Shown here: positions 1 through 6,539 of the stretch, piece after piece
Position numbering within the stretch: the first letter of the stretch is position 1
How the letters are laid out: every line of letters begins with the position of its first letter
DNA from: Parcubacteria group bacterium CG1_02_39_15
Lineage (GTDB): Bacteria; Patescibacteriota; Minisyncoccia; Minisyncoccales; Paceibacteraceae
Direction of reading: 5' to 3'
DNA: 7,114 nt
Assembly: GCA_001872265.1 (NCBI GenBank)
Contig: MNWE01000004.1
Span: 1 to 7,114 of the forward strand
Position numbers and translations under genes: made by a program
Notes under the pieces: model-generated
Told to the model about the DNA's origin: nothing
Databases searched by the model: none
What the model saw: only the letters and a program-made list of their open reading frames with translations

Positions 1-157
1 AATAGTCTATGGTATTCAAGACGATGCCACTCTGTCTACAATAATCCTTAACAAATGACCATATTATTTGACTGCCGTCCGCTTTTTTGTTAAATAAATT
101 ATTATTTAACTGACTTGCACAAGGAGGTATTAGATAAACATGCGTCTGTTTTGACAT
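1..157 (-). CDS. N-terminal fragment of an unidentified protein, possibly a glycosyltransferase (runs off left edge)
   Basis: An open frame of 52 codons starts at an ATG (157-155) and continues to base 1 without a stop. The next in-frame stop upstream is TGA at 175-173, so 157 is the only ATG available. The visible product begins MSKQTHVYLIPPCASQLNNN and ends near SGIVLNTIDY. It has a short beta-strand-like segment (VYLIPPC), an Asn-rich NNNLFN stretch, a helix-like WSFVKDYC segment and a second strand (IVLNTIDY). This strand-loop-helix-strand layout, with a terminal NTID, resembles the first Rossmann-like unit of GT-B glycosyltransferases. It vaguely recalls family 10 fucosyltransferase N termini, but that is from memory and only a weak inference. 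No Shine-Dalgarno precedes the ATG. It lies downstream of and co-directional with the two methyltransferases. A real gene is likely; its function is uncertain because the diagnostic C-terminal half is missing. Confidence 0.55.
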   Translation of the reverse strand, partial: MSKQTHVYLIPPCASQLNNNLFNKKADGSQIIWSFVKDYCRQSGIVLNTIDY

Positions 158-321
158 ATTTATAAAAATTAATCAAACGCTTTTCATAATCTTAACTGCG
201 CTCCTTTTAACTTCTAATTTCACTGTTGTTTTTATTCTTAATTCCTACCGATCCTTGTAGCTTATTTACCATTTTCTGCAATATGTTTAGCGTATTAAAT
301 CGTTTTATAACAGCGAGGAGA
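158..321. other. AT-rich intergenic gap, no gene seen
   Basis: These 164 bases separate the stop of the left methyltransferase gene from the start of the left-edge partial gene. No tRNA, rRNA, repeat array or convincing open frame is visible on either strand. On the minus strand there is an AAAAGGAG followed 13 bases later by an ATG, but that opens only a four-codon frame (MKSV). The gap presumably holds the promoter or leader of the left-edge gene, yet I cannot pick a good -35/-10 pair. Confidence 0.6.
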
Positions 322-358
322 TTACTTGAGTCGCTCCTTGAGCGAGGTATATAATCTC
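318..358 (-). terminator. Two-tier hairpin spanning the stop of the left methyltransferase gene
   Basis: The outer arms GAGATTA (318-324) and TAATCTC (352-358) are exact reverse complements. Inside them TCGCTC (331-336) and GAGCGA (340-345) form a 6-bp stem around a 3-base loop. The structure covers the last codons and the TAA stop of the methyltransferase gene. The minus-strand transcript has no clear U-run after it (it continues CCTCGCTGTTATAAAACG), so this is not a textbook intrinsic terminator. It could be a 3'-end stabilising or weak termination structure, or simply chance in a coding 3' end. Confidence 0.25.
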
Positions 359-1125
359 TCACCCAATATATTCCTCGCAATTCGCTTCATCCTTTCTATA
401 AGATTCTCCCGCTGGGTGCGAAAATGAGGCATTGGAGGTATAAAATTCATCTCTTTTAAATTAAATCCCAAGGATTCAGTCCACGAAAAGAAAGCACTGC
501 TCGGCTCTCCGCGATACTCATGGTAGATGAGATAATCAACTACCTTGCTCCGGTAGAGTTCATCGGAGAGATAAGGTCTGGTCTTTATTGCCTCGACCCG
601 GACGAAAGGCATGGAGCCGAACGAAACGGTAGTGAGCTTAGTGAAGCCAACTATTCGAAAGATCTCTCGGAGCCTGCCTTCATCAAAGCCATCTAGATGA
701 TTACCATAAAGCTTGGTGTCTTGTGGTCCAAAAAGGTGGCGGTACCAGAATGATTTCTCATCCTCACCCTTACTCTTCTTTAGTTTCTTTACCGTTCCCC
801 AAAAATCAGGGACCATAACTGTGATCTTCCCGTTTTCCTTAAGCCAAAGATAAAATTTCCTCAAGTTGCGAAGAGCTTCATGTCGTTGAAAGTGTTCAAA
901 CACCGCGTTTAAGAGAATTTCATCAACTGTTTCAGACTTGTAGTCAAGGGTAGTGATATCCGCTGCTAAATCTACCTTAATCTTGGTATGGGAACCTTCG
1001 GCGTCGGGAATATCAATGTTTACCCAACCCTCAAGATAAGTTTCACCGCATCCAAGATTAAGTCTTACTTTATTATTTTTTTTTATTTCACCTATTATTG
1101 ATTTGTTTTTTAATAACCAGCGCAT
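322..1125 (-). CDS. Class I SAM-dependent methyltransferase
   Basis: A 267-residue soluble protein with the class I methyltransferase fold. Motif I is LNLGCGETYLEGWVNID (residues 22-38), the form common in small methyltransferases of polysaccharide loci, where GCG binds S-adenosylmethionine and the acidic D38 would hold the ribose. VDLAADI (51-57) corresponds to the strand-3 region, and LLNAVFEHF (71-79) followed by LKENGKITVMVPD (95-107) are the post-I motifs. A lid or substrate region follows with HLFGPQDTKLYGNHLDGF (130-147). The C terminus (235-267) is basic and helical. The acceptor is not readable; a sugar hydroxyl or a polysaccharide end is likely from context. The ATG at 1125 is the only good start and lies inside the 3' end of the neighbouring methyltransferase gene (38-bp overlap), so translation is probably coupled. 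No Shine-Dalgarno is evident. Confidence 0.88.
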   Translation of the reverse strand: MRWLLKNKSIIGEIKKNNKVRLNLGCGETYLEGWVNIDIPDAEGSHTKIKVDLAADITTLDYKSETVDEILLNAVFEHFQRHEALRNLRKFYLWLKENGKITVMVPDFWGTVKKLKKSKGEDEKSFWYRHLFGPQDTKLYGNHLDGFDEGRLREIFRIVGFTKLTTVSFGSMPFVRVEAIKTRPYLSDELYRSKVVDYLIYHEYRGEPSSAFFSWTESLGFNLKEMNFIPPMPHFRTQRENLIERMKRIARNILGERLYTSLKERLK

Positions 1126-1918
1126 AGTGCCATTCTTGTTTTTTATGACAAATCGCGATTAAATTAACGAACTTATCATTTTTGTAATGTAGATTTAACT
1201 CGTGAATTTTATAATCTTCTATTGGATTGATGGCATATACCGCATAATCTTTAATTATCTTTCCAGGCAGAATCTTTCTCAATTTAAGAAAATCAAGCTT
1301 TTGCAAAAATGGCACTAGCTTAGCTGTCAATCTTTGGAGCCAATCTAAAGATTCGATGATTTTCTGCCCAAATAATTTATCGATTACAAAATATTTATCT
1401 AAAAGAGACGTAAATTCCTCCTGCCTCAACTCGTGGACATGAAACGGACTGCGACTGGGTAATCTGTGGCTGACATTGATATCCGGCGTTGAAATGGCAA
1501 GCATACCACCCGGTTTTAAGATGCGCCTAAACTGATTTAACAAATTCTCGTGATCATTGATATGCTCCAGTGTTTCGAAAGAAACTATACAATCAAAATA
1601 ATCATCGGGAAATCGCATTTCGTTCAAATCCATTCTTTCGAAAACAACATTTGGTTTTAAAAAGTGATTTCTAGCATAAGTTATGGCATCATCAGCTATA
1701 TCTACGCCTACAACCTTTTTGGCAAATTCAGCTATTATTGCGGTACCATAGCCAGTACCACAGGCAGCATCCAAACAAAGTCGAGATTCCTTAACGAACC
1801 TTGTCGCCAATCGATAGCGCTCTATGTGTTCTATCTCCGCAACGCCACCTCCCTCTAAATCGGGATAAAAACGCTCGCCGGTTAATTTAGTGTTATGCTG
1901 TTTTTTTGAGCCAGCCAT
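1088..1918 (-). CDS. Class I SAM-dependent methyltransferase (UbiE/Methyltransf_11 type)
   Basis: A 276-residue methyltransferase. The N terminus carries LTGERFYPD (12-20) followed by EIEHIERYRLA (28-38), a lead-in often seen in methyltransferases of glycan clusters. Motif I is LCLDAACGTGYGTA (47-60), with GVDIADDAITYAR (71-83) as the ribose-binding strand, ERMDLNEMRFPDDYFDCIVS (94-113) and ETLEHI (115-120) around the active site, and RRILKPGGMLAISTP (131-145) as the last motif. PFHVHELRQEEF (158-169) matches the usual segment after the core. The remaining 100 residues are a divergent C-terminal domain likely involved in acceptor recognition. The substrate is unknown; sugar O-methylation is inferred from the locus. 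The gene starts at ATG 1918 with no clear ribosome-binding site, is divergent from the O-antigen ligase-family gene (53-bp gap), and overlaps the next methyltransferase gene by 38 bp. Confidence 0.9.
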   Translation of the reverse strand: MAGSKKQHNTKLTGERFYPDLEGGGVAEIEHIERYRLATRFVKESRLCLDAACGTGYGTAIIAEFAKKVVGVDIADDAITYARNHFLKPNVVFERMDLNEMRFPDDYFDCIVSFETLEHINDHENLLNQFRRILKPGGMLAISTPDINVSHRLPSRSPFHVHELRQEEFTSLLDKYFVIDKLFGQKIIESLDWLQRLTAKLVPFLQKLDFLKLRKILPGKIIKDYAVYAINPIEDYKIHELNLHYKNDKFVNLIAICHKKQEWHYALVIKKQINNR

Positions 1919-1971
1919 TCTATTTCTTGTTGGGTTAATATTAATATATAATACTACATATCATAATCTGT
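1919..1971. promoter_or_regulatory. Divergent intergenic promoter region
   Basis: This 53-bp AT-rich spacer separates two divergent genes and must hold the start signals of both if each has its own promoter. On the plus strand a perfect TATAAT lies at 1947-1952, about 19 bases before the O-antigen ligase-family ATG. A poor -35 (TTCTTG, 1924-1929) sits 17 bp upstream of it. Transcription from it would give a leader of only about a dozen bases. On the minus strand TATTAT (1953-1948) is a possible -10 for the methyltransferase genes. A 10-bp perfect palindrome, TTAATATTAA, lies at 1935-1944 and could be an operator or just AT-rich chance. Confidence 0.35.
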
Positions 1972-3249
1972 ATGAAGCGTTTATCAAAAATCCTAATTAT
2001 TATAGCGATAGCAACATTGCCTTTCAAGTACGGACCAATCTATATATGGCCGTTTGTGCTCCTTATCCTCGCCGCCGCCGCGCTTAAATTGGTTTCAACA
2101 GTCTTAAACGGGATAAAAAACGAGCCGAGGGAATTATTTTTTTGGATTAAAGTATTATTTTTTTTCTTTCTTTTCCTCGTTATCGGTTCAGTGAATAATT
2201 GGTTTATATACGGCATGGACTATGCCGCTGTGAAGGGAGTTATTATAGATTTCTTGCTTCTGGGCATCTACGCCCTCGGTTTTCTTTTGGTTTTATCTTA
2301 CGGCGCCGATACAAAATTTCGAAAAAGCGTTCTCGCTGCATTTTTGTCGCCATTAATTTTCACACCGTTTGTGTTTGTTCCGGAGCTCGCCAAGAAGCTC
2401 AATTTTGTATCGGCAACAGATATGTTTGAGGGTCTTCAGAGGGGAGAACCAACCTCCTTCGCTAGCTTGATGCTTATACCGTTTATAATTCTTGCTGTGT
2501 TCTTTATGAAAGAGGCTGACTGGAAGCGAAAATCCCTCTATCTCCTTGGTATTACCCTTACCGCTTCGCTTATCCTTTGGAGCGGCGTGCGAATCTCCTG
2601 GTTTGCGGCTGGCCTCTCGGCATTACTTATTCTTATTTTTGAACTCAAGCACCAAAAAATTCGGCGGTTAAGGTTTGCCGCTACAACATTCTCGTTGCTC
2701 GCCATAGCCGCTTTTGTTTCTTTTCTTATCCTTCCCCACGATGCCCAGATATCAATCTTGAATCGGGTTTTCCCCCAGGTTACCGACTATACTTATAGTA
2801 AAAAGGTTATTCAGAGCACTCCCTTTCCAGAAGCTCTTAATAAAATTGTCCAGAATCCAAGGCCCTCCTTGCCATACCAGCATCGCGACTTAATCTGGCC
2901 ACAAGCAACGAAATTACTTATACAAAATCCCTTCGGTCTCGGTCCACAATATCACACATCTTCCCGCGCAATCTTGCAAGATAATCAAGCTACTAAGGCT
3001 CATAACCTTTTTCTTGAGGCCGGCCTTCAAGGTGGTATCGGTGCCCTCGTCATCTATATCTTTTTTATAACGAAAATCATCTCTTTTCTAAAAAATGCAC
3101 AAGAAAAAAATGAAGAATGGTTAATTTTGGCCTCTGTAATTTTTGCTCTATTTATAATTGCTTTCTTTAACGACGACTTCTTTAGGTATAACCTCCTTAT
3201 TGTCGCTATGATATTTTCTCTAAAACAATGGGGCCAATCTCCTGTCTAA
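1972..3249 (+). CDS. O-antigen ligase / polymerase family membrane protein (Wzy_C superfamily)
   Basis: A 425-residue integral membrane protein with roughly 11-12 hydrophobic segments (about 7-17, 22-42, 59-78, 90-110, 119-138, 163-180, 188-204, 207-224, 235-254, 348-372, 384-400, 404-418). One long extracytoplasmic loop (about 255-345) lies before the last three. SGVRISWFAAG (204-214) matches the family's conserved Arg-containing segment. The loop and its exit carry the Wzy_C signature: HRDLIW (304-309), NPFGLGP (319-325) and AHNLFLEAGLQGGIGAL (343-359). The conserved Arg and His of these motifs are needed for activity in characterised WaaL ligases. It should act at the outer face of the cytoplasmic membrane on undecaprenyl-linked glycans, polymerising repeat units (Wzy) or ligating them to an acceptor (WaaL or protein); sequence alone does not separate these roles. 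It is the only plus-strand gene. The ATG at 1972 has no Shine-Dalgarno. Confidence 0.87.
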   Translation: MKRLSKILIIIAIATLPFKYGPIYIWPFVLLILAAAALKLVSTVLNGIKNEPRELFFWIKVLFFFFLFLVIGSVNNWFIYGMDYAAVKGVIIDFLLLGIYALGFLLVLSYGADTKFRKSVLAAFLSPLIFTPFVFVPELAKKLNFVSATDMFEGLQRGEPTSFASLMLIPFIILAVFFMKEADWKRKSLYLLGITLTASLILWSGVRISWFAAGLSALLILIFELKHQKIRRLRFAATTFSLLAIAAFVSFLILPHDAQISILNRVFPQVTDYTYSKKVIQSTPFPEALNKIVQNPRPSLPYQHRDLIWPQATKLLIQNPFGLGPQYHTSSRAILQDNQATKAHNLFLEAGLQGGIGALVIYIFFITKIISFLKNAQEKNEEWLILASVIFALFIIAFFNDDFFRYNLLIVAMIFSLKQWGQSPV

Positions 3250-3260
3250 AATATCCTTTT

Positions 3261-4205
3261 TCAGTAAGAGCGTTCTGATAAGCTCCTGTACCATTCAATG
3301 GTTTTCTGAAGTCCAATCTCAAAATTAGTTTGGGCCCTAAAGCCAAATTCTTTTTCAGCGCGGGAAACATCAAGGCGGCGTCGCGGCTGGCCATCCGGTT
3401 TTGAGATGTCCCAGCGGATTTCGCCTTTAAAATCCATTAAGCGACAAATGGTTTCTACTAAATCTTTGATGGAAATTTCTGTACCAGAGCCGATATTAAC
3501 GGGGTCCGGTTTGTCGTATTTCTCGGTGGCAAGAATTATAGCCTCGGCTGCATCTTCAACATATAGAAATTCGCGGGTTGCTTTTCCGGTTCCCCACACT
3601 TCAATATAATCTTTTCCTTCTTTTTTAGCGTCGGCGACTTTTTTAATTAAAGCCGCAATTACATGGGATGTATCAAGATTAAAATTGTCGCCAGGTCCAT
3701 ACATATTAATCAATAAAAGATGAATGGCATTAAAGCCGTATTGCTGACGATAAGCCTGGGACTGGACGAGCATCATTTTCTTCGCTAAACCATAAGGGGC
3801 GTTTGTTTCCTCGGGATAGCCGTCCCAGAGATGGGCTTCTTGAAAAGGCACAGGTGTAAATTTGGGATACTCGCAAACAGAACCGATACCAACAAATTTT
3901 TTAACATTATTTTTATAAGAGGCGTCAATAATATTTAAAGCCATAGATGCATTATCGTAAAAAGTTGTCGCTGGATTTTCTTTATTAAAATTTATTCCTC
4001 CTACTTTGGCGGCCAGATGAATGACTATGTCTTTGCCCTTTGTTATTTCCAAACAATCTTCTTTTTTTCGTAAATCATAATTTTTAATACGAGGAATAAA
4101 TATATCATCTTCTTTCACTCCCCCTTCTAAAAGTTTCTTAAACACAAATCGACCCAAGAATCCAACTCCACCGGTTAATAATATTTTTTTATTTTTTAGA
4201 TTCAT
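3261..4205 (-). CDS. fcl: GDP-L-fucose synthase / GDP-L-colitose synthase-like epimerase-reductase (extended SDR)
   Basis: An SDR-family NADP(H) enzyme of 314 residues from the ATG at 4205. The Rossmann motif is TGGVGFLG (11-18). The catalytic set of GDP-fucose synthases is intact: S109 and C111 in GSVCEYP, Y138 and K142 in PYGLAKK, and H181 in SHVIAAL. NMYGPGDNF (167-175) and WGTGKATREFLYVEDAAEA (204-222) are further family signatures. The family converts GDP-4-keto-6-deoxymannose to GDP-L-fucose by 3,5-epimerisation and 4-reduction. ColC is a relative that does C5 epimerisation and 4-reduction on the 3-deoxy substrate. With a ColD-like gene directly upstream, the ColC role is plausible; sequence alone does not decide. 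An in-frame TTG at 4223 would add six residues. I prefer ATG 4205, which still overlaps the upstream stop by 17 bp. Neither start has a Shine-Dalgarno. Family call sure, substrate not. Confidence 0.88.
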   Translation of the reverse strand: MNLKNKKILLTGGVGFLGRFVFKKLLEGGVKEDDIFIPRIKNYDLRKKEDCLEITKGKDIVIHLAAKVGGINFNKENPATTFYDNASMALNIIDASYKNNVKKFVGIGSVCEYPKFTPVPFQEAHLWDGYPEETNAPYGLAKKMMLVQSQAYRQQYGFNAIHLLLINMYGPGDNFNLDTSHVIAALIKKVADAKKEGKDYIEVWGTGKATREFLYVEDAAEAIILATEKYDKPDPVNIGSGTEISIKDLVETICRLMDFKGEIRWDISKPDGQPRRRLDVSRAEKEFGFRAQTNFEIGLQKTIEWYRSLSERSY

Positions 4206-5394
4206 TAGAGAAAAATTTATCAAAAATACTAACTATATAATCTAAATCATCTTTATTTAGATTTTGATGACAACCTATATAAAAACCATTTCTATTAATC
4301 CATTTTGCTACCGGATATTTATCTTCCAAATTACCAAAAATCTTTTTATAATAAGGTTGATTTAAAAGCGGCATCATGTAGCGGGTCTCTATGCCGTTCT
4401 TCTCTAAAAAAGTTATAAATCTGCTTCTGTTAATTTTCTTGCTTTTAATCACAATTGGAAACATCATAAAAGCATGCTCTGAATAATTTGGCCAATCAGG
4501 AAGCTGGATATATTGAAAATATTTGGACAAATTTTTGATTAAATACTCGGCATTGCTCAATCTCTTTCTTAAATTTGTTTGTCGTGTCTGTAATTCCGCT
4601 ACTCCCAAGGCGCCTTCAAGTTCGGTTAACCTGAAACTATACCCCATTCTAATAAAAGAAAATCGACGATCAGCCATTTTAAAAACTTCTTTTTCATTTT
4701 TTAATTTGTCATCGGCGTCAATGTTTAAATAAATTGAATCACGACCGTGATTCATCATACTTTTCATCACCACGGCATATTTTGGGTTGTTTGTAAGTGC
4801 CAATCCCCCAACACCCGTAACAATTAAATGAGCGGCGTAAGTAGAAAAACAGGAAATATCGCCTCTTGAACCAACGGGTTTACCTTTATAATTGACAAAC
4901 ATTGTTTCACAAGAATCTTCTATGATTTTTAAATTACGCCTGCGGGCTAATTTCATTATCGGTTCCATCTCGGCTGACAAACCAAATAAATGAACTGGTA
5001 TTATTGCTTTGGTTTTCTTGGTAATTTTTGCTTCTATTTTGCTGGAATCGATGTTATAAGTGGCAGGGTCAACGTCAACAAAAACCGGTTTTAAGCCATT
5101 TTGTAAAACAATATTGGAAGTGGCAATAAAGGTAATAGCCGGCACAATGACTTCATCGCCGTCTTTCCAAAAATGGATTTCCTTTAATGCGCCGAGGGCA
5201 ATTTGCAGAGCGCTGGTTCCGCTATTGCAGCTTATGGCGAACTTTCTGTTGTGCAATTCTGCAAATTTATTTTCAAAACGATTCAAAAATGGACCGTAAG
5301 AAAGGCGATTGGCATTGAGGGCCTCCATTACGTTTTTCTTTGCTTGTTCACTAATTAATACAGTGCCAACCCCTATTTTTCTAATACTGGGCAT
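4189..5394 (-). CDS. DegT/DnrJ/EryC1/StrS-family PLP enzyme with Lys-to-His change: ColD-like GDP-4-keto-6-deoxymannose 3-dehydratase
   Basis: A 401-residue fold-type I PLP/PMP protein. SCNSGTSALQIAL (55-67) is the cofactor phosphate-binding segment, PAITFIAT (85-92) covers the ring, and IIEDSCETM (157-165) supplies the pyridine-binding Asp (D160). In sugar aminotransferases a lysine that forms the internal aldimine sits nine residues from the end of a GEGG motif. Here the segment is STYAAHLIVTGVGG (184-197) and that position is His189 (codon CAT, minus strand 4830-4828). The same replacement marks ColD (its His188) and the RfbH/E1 3-dehydratases, which remove the C3 hydroxyl rather than transaminate. 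The C-terminal NGFYIGCHQ (369-377) also resembles ColD (NG..VG.HQ). RfbH/E1-type iron-sulfur enzymes are less likely given the GDP-sugar context. The gene starts 5 bp after the gmd stop. An annotation as plain aminotransferase would be expected from homology but is probably functionally wrong. Confidence 0.85.
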   Translation of the reverse strand: MPSIRKIGVGTVLISEQAKKNVMEALNANRLSYGPFLNRFENKFAELHNRKFAISCNSGTSALQIALGALKEIHFWKDGDEVIVPAITFIATSNIVLQNGLKPVFVDVDPATYNIDSSKIEAKITKKTKAIIPVHLFGLSAEMEPIMKLARRRNLKIIEDSCETMFVNYKGKPVGSRGDISCFSTYAAHLIVTGVGGLALTNNPKYAVVMKSMMNHGRDSIYLNIDADDKLKNEKEVFKMADRRFSFIRMGYSFRLTELEGALGVAELQTRQTNLRKRLSNAEYLIKNLSKYFQYIQLPDWPNYSEHAFMMFPIVIKSKKINRSRFITFLEKNGIETRYMMPLLNQPYYKKIFGNLEDKYPVAKWINRNGFYIGCHQNLNKDDLDYIVSIFDKFFSNESKK

Positions 5395-5399
5395 AGTGG

Positions 5400-6506
5400 T
5401 TAATCGTCTTGTTGTCTTCTTATCTTAAACCCCCCACCTTTTAAGTGGGCGTCTTTTTTGGCTTCATTTAAATCAAACAGCATCATTTCTTTAACTAATT
5501 CTTTAAAACTAATTTTCAGCTGCCAACCAAGTTTTTCTTTTGCCTTATTTGAGTTGCCAAGCAAAGATTCAACTTCAGAGGGCCGGAAATAACGGGAATC
5601 TACTTCAATTAAAATCTCACCTGTTTTTCTATCAACGCCCTTTTCGTCTATTCCTTTGCCTTGCCATTCTAAATCAATGCCAACTTCCCTAAAAGCTAAT
5701 TCACAAAATTCTCGGACTGAATGTTGTTCGCCGGTAGCAATTACATAATCATCGGGTTCTGGTTGTTGAAGCATTAAATACATTGATTCAACGAAATCTT
5801 TGGCGTGCCCCCAATCTCGCTTGGCATTAAAATTCCCTAAATAAAGTTTATCCTGCAATTTTAAACTAATTCTAGCGGCGGCCCGGGTAATTTTTCGGGT
5901 AACAAATGTTTCACCGCGGCGAGGACTTGCGTGATTGAAAAGTATTCCGTTGCAGGCAAAGATTCCGTAGGCTTCCCGATAATTTACGGTAATCCAATAA
6001 GCATAAAGTTTAGCCACTCCATAGGGACTGCGGGGATAAAAAGGAGTGGTTTCTTTTTGGGGTATTTCCTGAACAATGCCAAAAAGCTCACTGGTTGAAG
6101 CTTGATAAAATTTAGTTTTCTTTTCTAAACCGAGAAGACGAATTGCCTCAAGTAATCGCAAGGTTCCCAAAGCATCAGCATTAGCCGTATATTCCGGCGT
6201 TTCAAAAGAAACTTGAACATGGCTTTGGGCCGCTAAATTATAAATTTCATCCGGCTGAACTTTTTGAATAATATAAATTAAGTTAGTGGCATCGGTCATA
6301 TCCCCATAGTACAAAATCAATCTCGGTTTTTTTTCGTGCGGGTCCTGAAAAATATGGTCAATTCTTTCAGTGTTAAAAGAAGAAGAACGACGCTTAATAC
6401 CGTGGACTTCATAACCCTTTCCCAGCAGTATTTCGGCAAGATAACTTCCGTCTTGACCCGTTATACCGGTTATAAGCGCTTTTTTTCTATTTTTATCTTC
6501 TATCAT
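5400..6506 (-). CDS. gmd: GDP-mannose 4,6-dehydratase
   Basis: A 368-residue SDR enzyme, normal length for Gmd. The NADP-binding motif is [16 protein letters not shown] (13-28), the diagnostic Gmd form. Other signatures are [17 protein letters not shown] (36-52), [19 protein letters not shown] (90-108), the catalytic T138 and E140 in QASTSELFG, and Y162/K166 in [25 protein letters not shown] (191-206), [17 protein letters not shown] (223-239) and [16 protein letters not shown] (303-318) follow in the usual order. It turns GDP-D-mannose into GDP-4-keto-6-deoxy-D-mannose in the cytoplasm, the branch point for fucose, rhamnose, perosamine and colitose nucleotides. The ATG at 6506 is preceded by a GGAG too far away (15 bases) to be a normal ribosome-binding site, and the upstream 20 bases form one arm of an inverted repeat. 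The downstream ColD-like gene begins 5 bp after its TAA, which indicates one operon. Confidence 0.97.
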   Translation of the reverse strand: MIEDKNRKKALITGITGQDGSYLAEILLGKGYEVHGIKRRSSSFNTERIDHIFQDPHEKKPRLILYYGDMTDATNLIYIIQKVQPDEIYNLAAQSHVQVSFETPEYTANADALGTLRLLEAIRLLGLEKKTKFYQASTSELFGIVQEIPQKETTPFYPRSPYGVAKLYAYWITVNYREAYGIFACNGILFNHASPRRGETFVTRKITRAAARISLKLQDKLYLGNFNAKRDWGHAKDFVESMYLMLQQPEPDDYVIATGEQHSVREFCELAFREVGIDLEWQGKGIDEKGVDRKTGEILIEVDSRYFRPSEVESLLGNSNKAKEKLGWQLKISFKELVKEMMLFDLNEAKKDAHLKGGGFKIRRQQDD

Positions 6507-6527
6507 ACCCAGTTAACTCAACTCCGA
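6504..6527. repeat. Inverted repeat, left arm (at gmd start)
   Basis: The minus strand from 6527 to 6514 reads TCGGAGTTGAGTTA, identical over 14 bases to the plus strand at 6803-6816. Allowing one gap, similarity extends to about 20 of 23 positions, reaching the gmd ATG at 6506. Together the arms bracket the GIY-YIG gene, with about 275 bp between the perfect cores. It could be the end of a small mobile unit, one side of an RNA stem, or chance. Confidence 0.5.
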
Positions 6528-6539
6528 AAGGCAAAAATT

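Noticed and set aside
121..154. Perfect plus-strand AAGGAGGT followed by ATG
   Set aside because: The ATG opens only four codons (MRLF, then stop). The same bases encode Ile-Pro-Pro-Cys in the minus-strand left-edge gene, so the SD match is most likely coincidental.
1664..2087. Plus-strand open frames of about 65 codons over the methyltransferase and ligase starts
   Set aside because: They overlap well-supported genes in other frames, show no domain signature and have no start signals.
2199..2429. Open frame in another reading phase inside the O-antigen ligase-family gene
   Set aside because: Composition is not protein-like (low-complexity, Arg/Cys-rich) and it lies wholly within a gene with clear family motifs.
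3206..3394. Minus-strand open frame at the convergent junction
   Set aside because: It is out of frame with the epimerase gene and spans the stops of both convergent genes. No recognisable domain.
3406..5299. Plus-strand open frames opposite the epimerase and ColD-like genes
   Set aside because: They are antisense shadows of strongly supported minus-strand genes, with no start signals or domains.
4189..5394. Calling the DegT-family gene GDP-perosamine synthase (perA) or another aminotransferase
   Set aside because: The lysine required to form the internal aldimine in aminotransferases is replaced by His189, and the C terminus resembles ColD.
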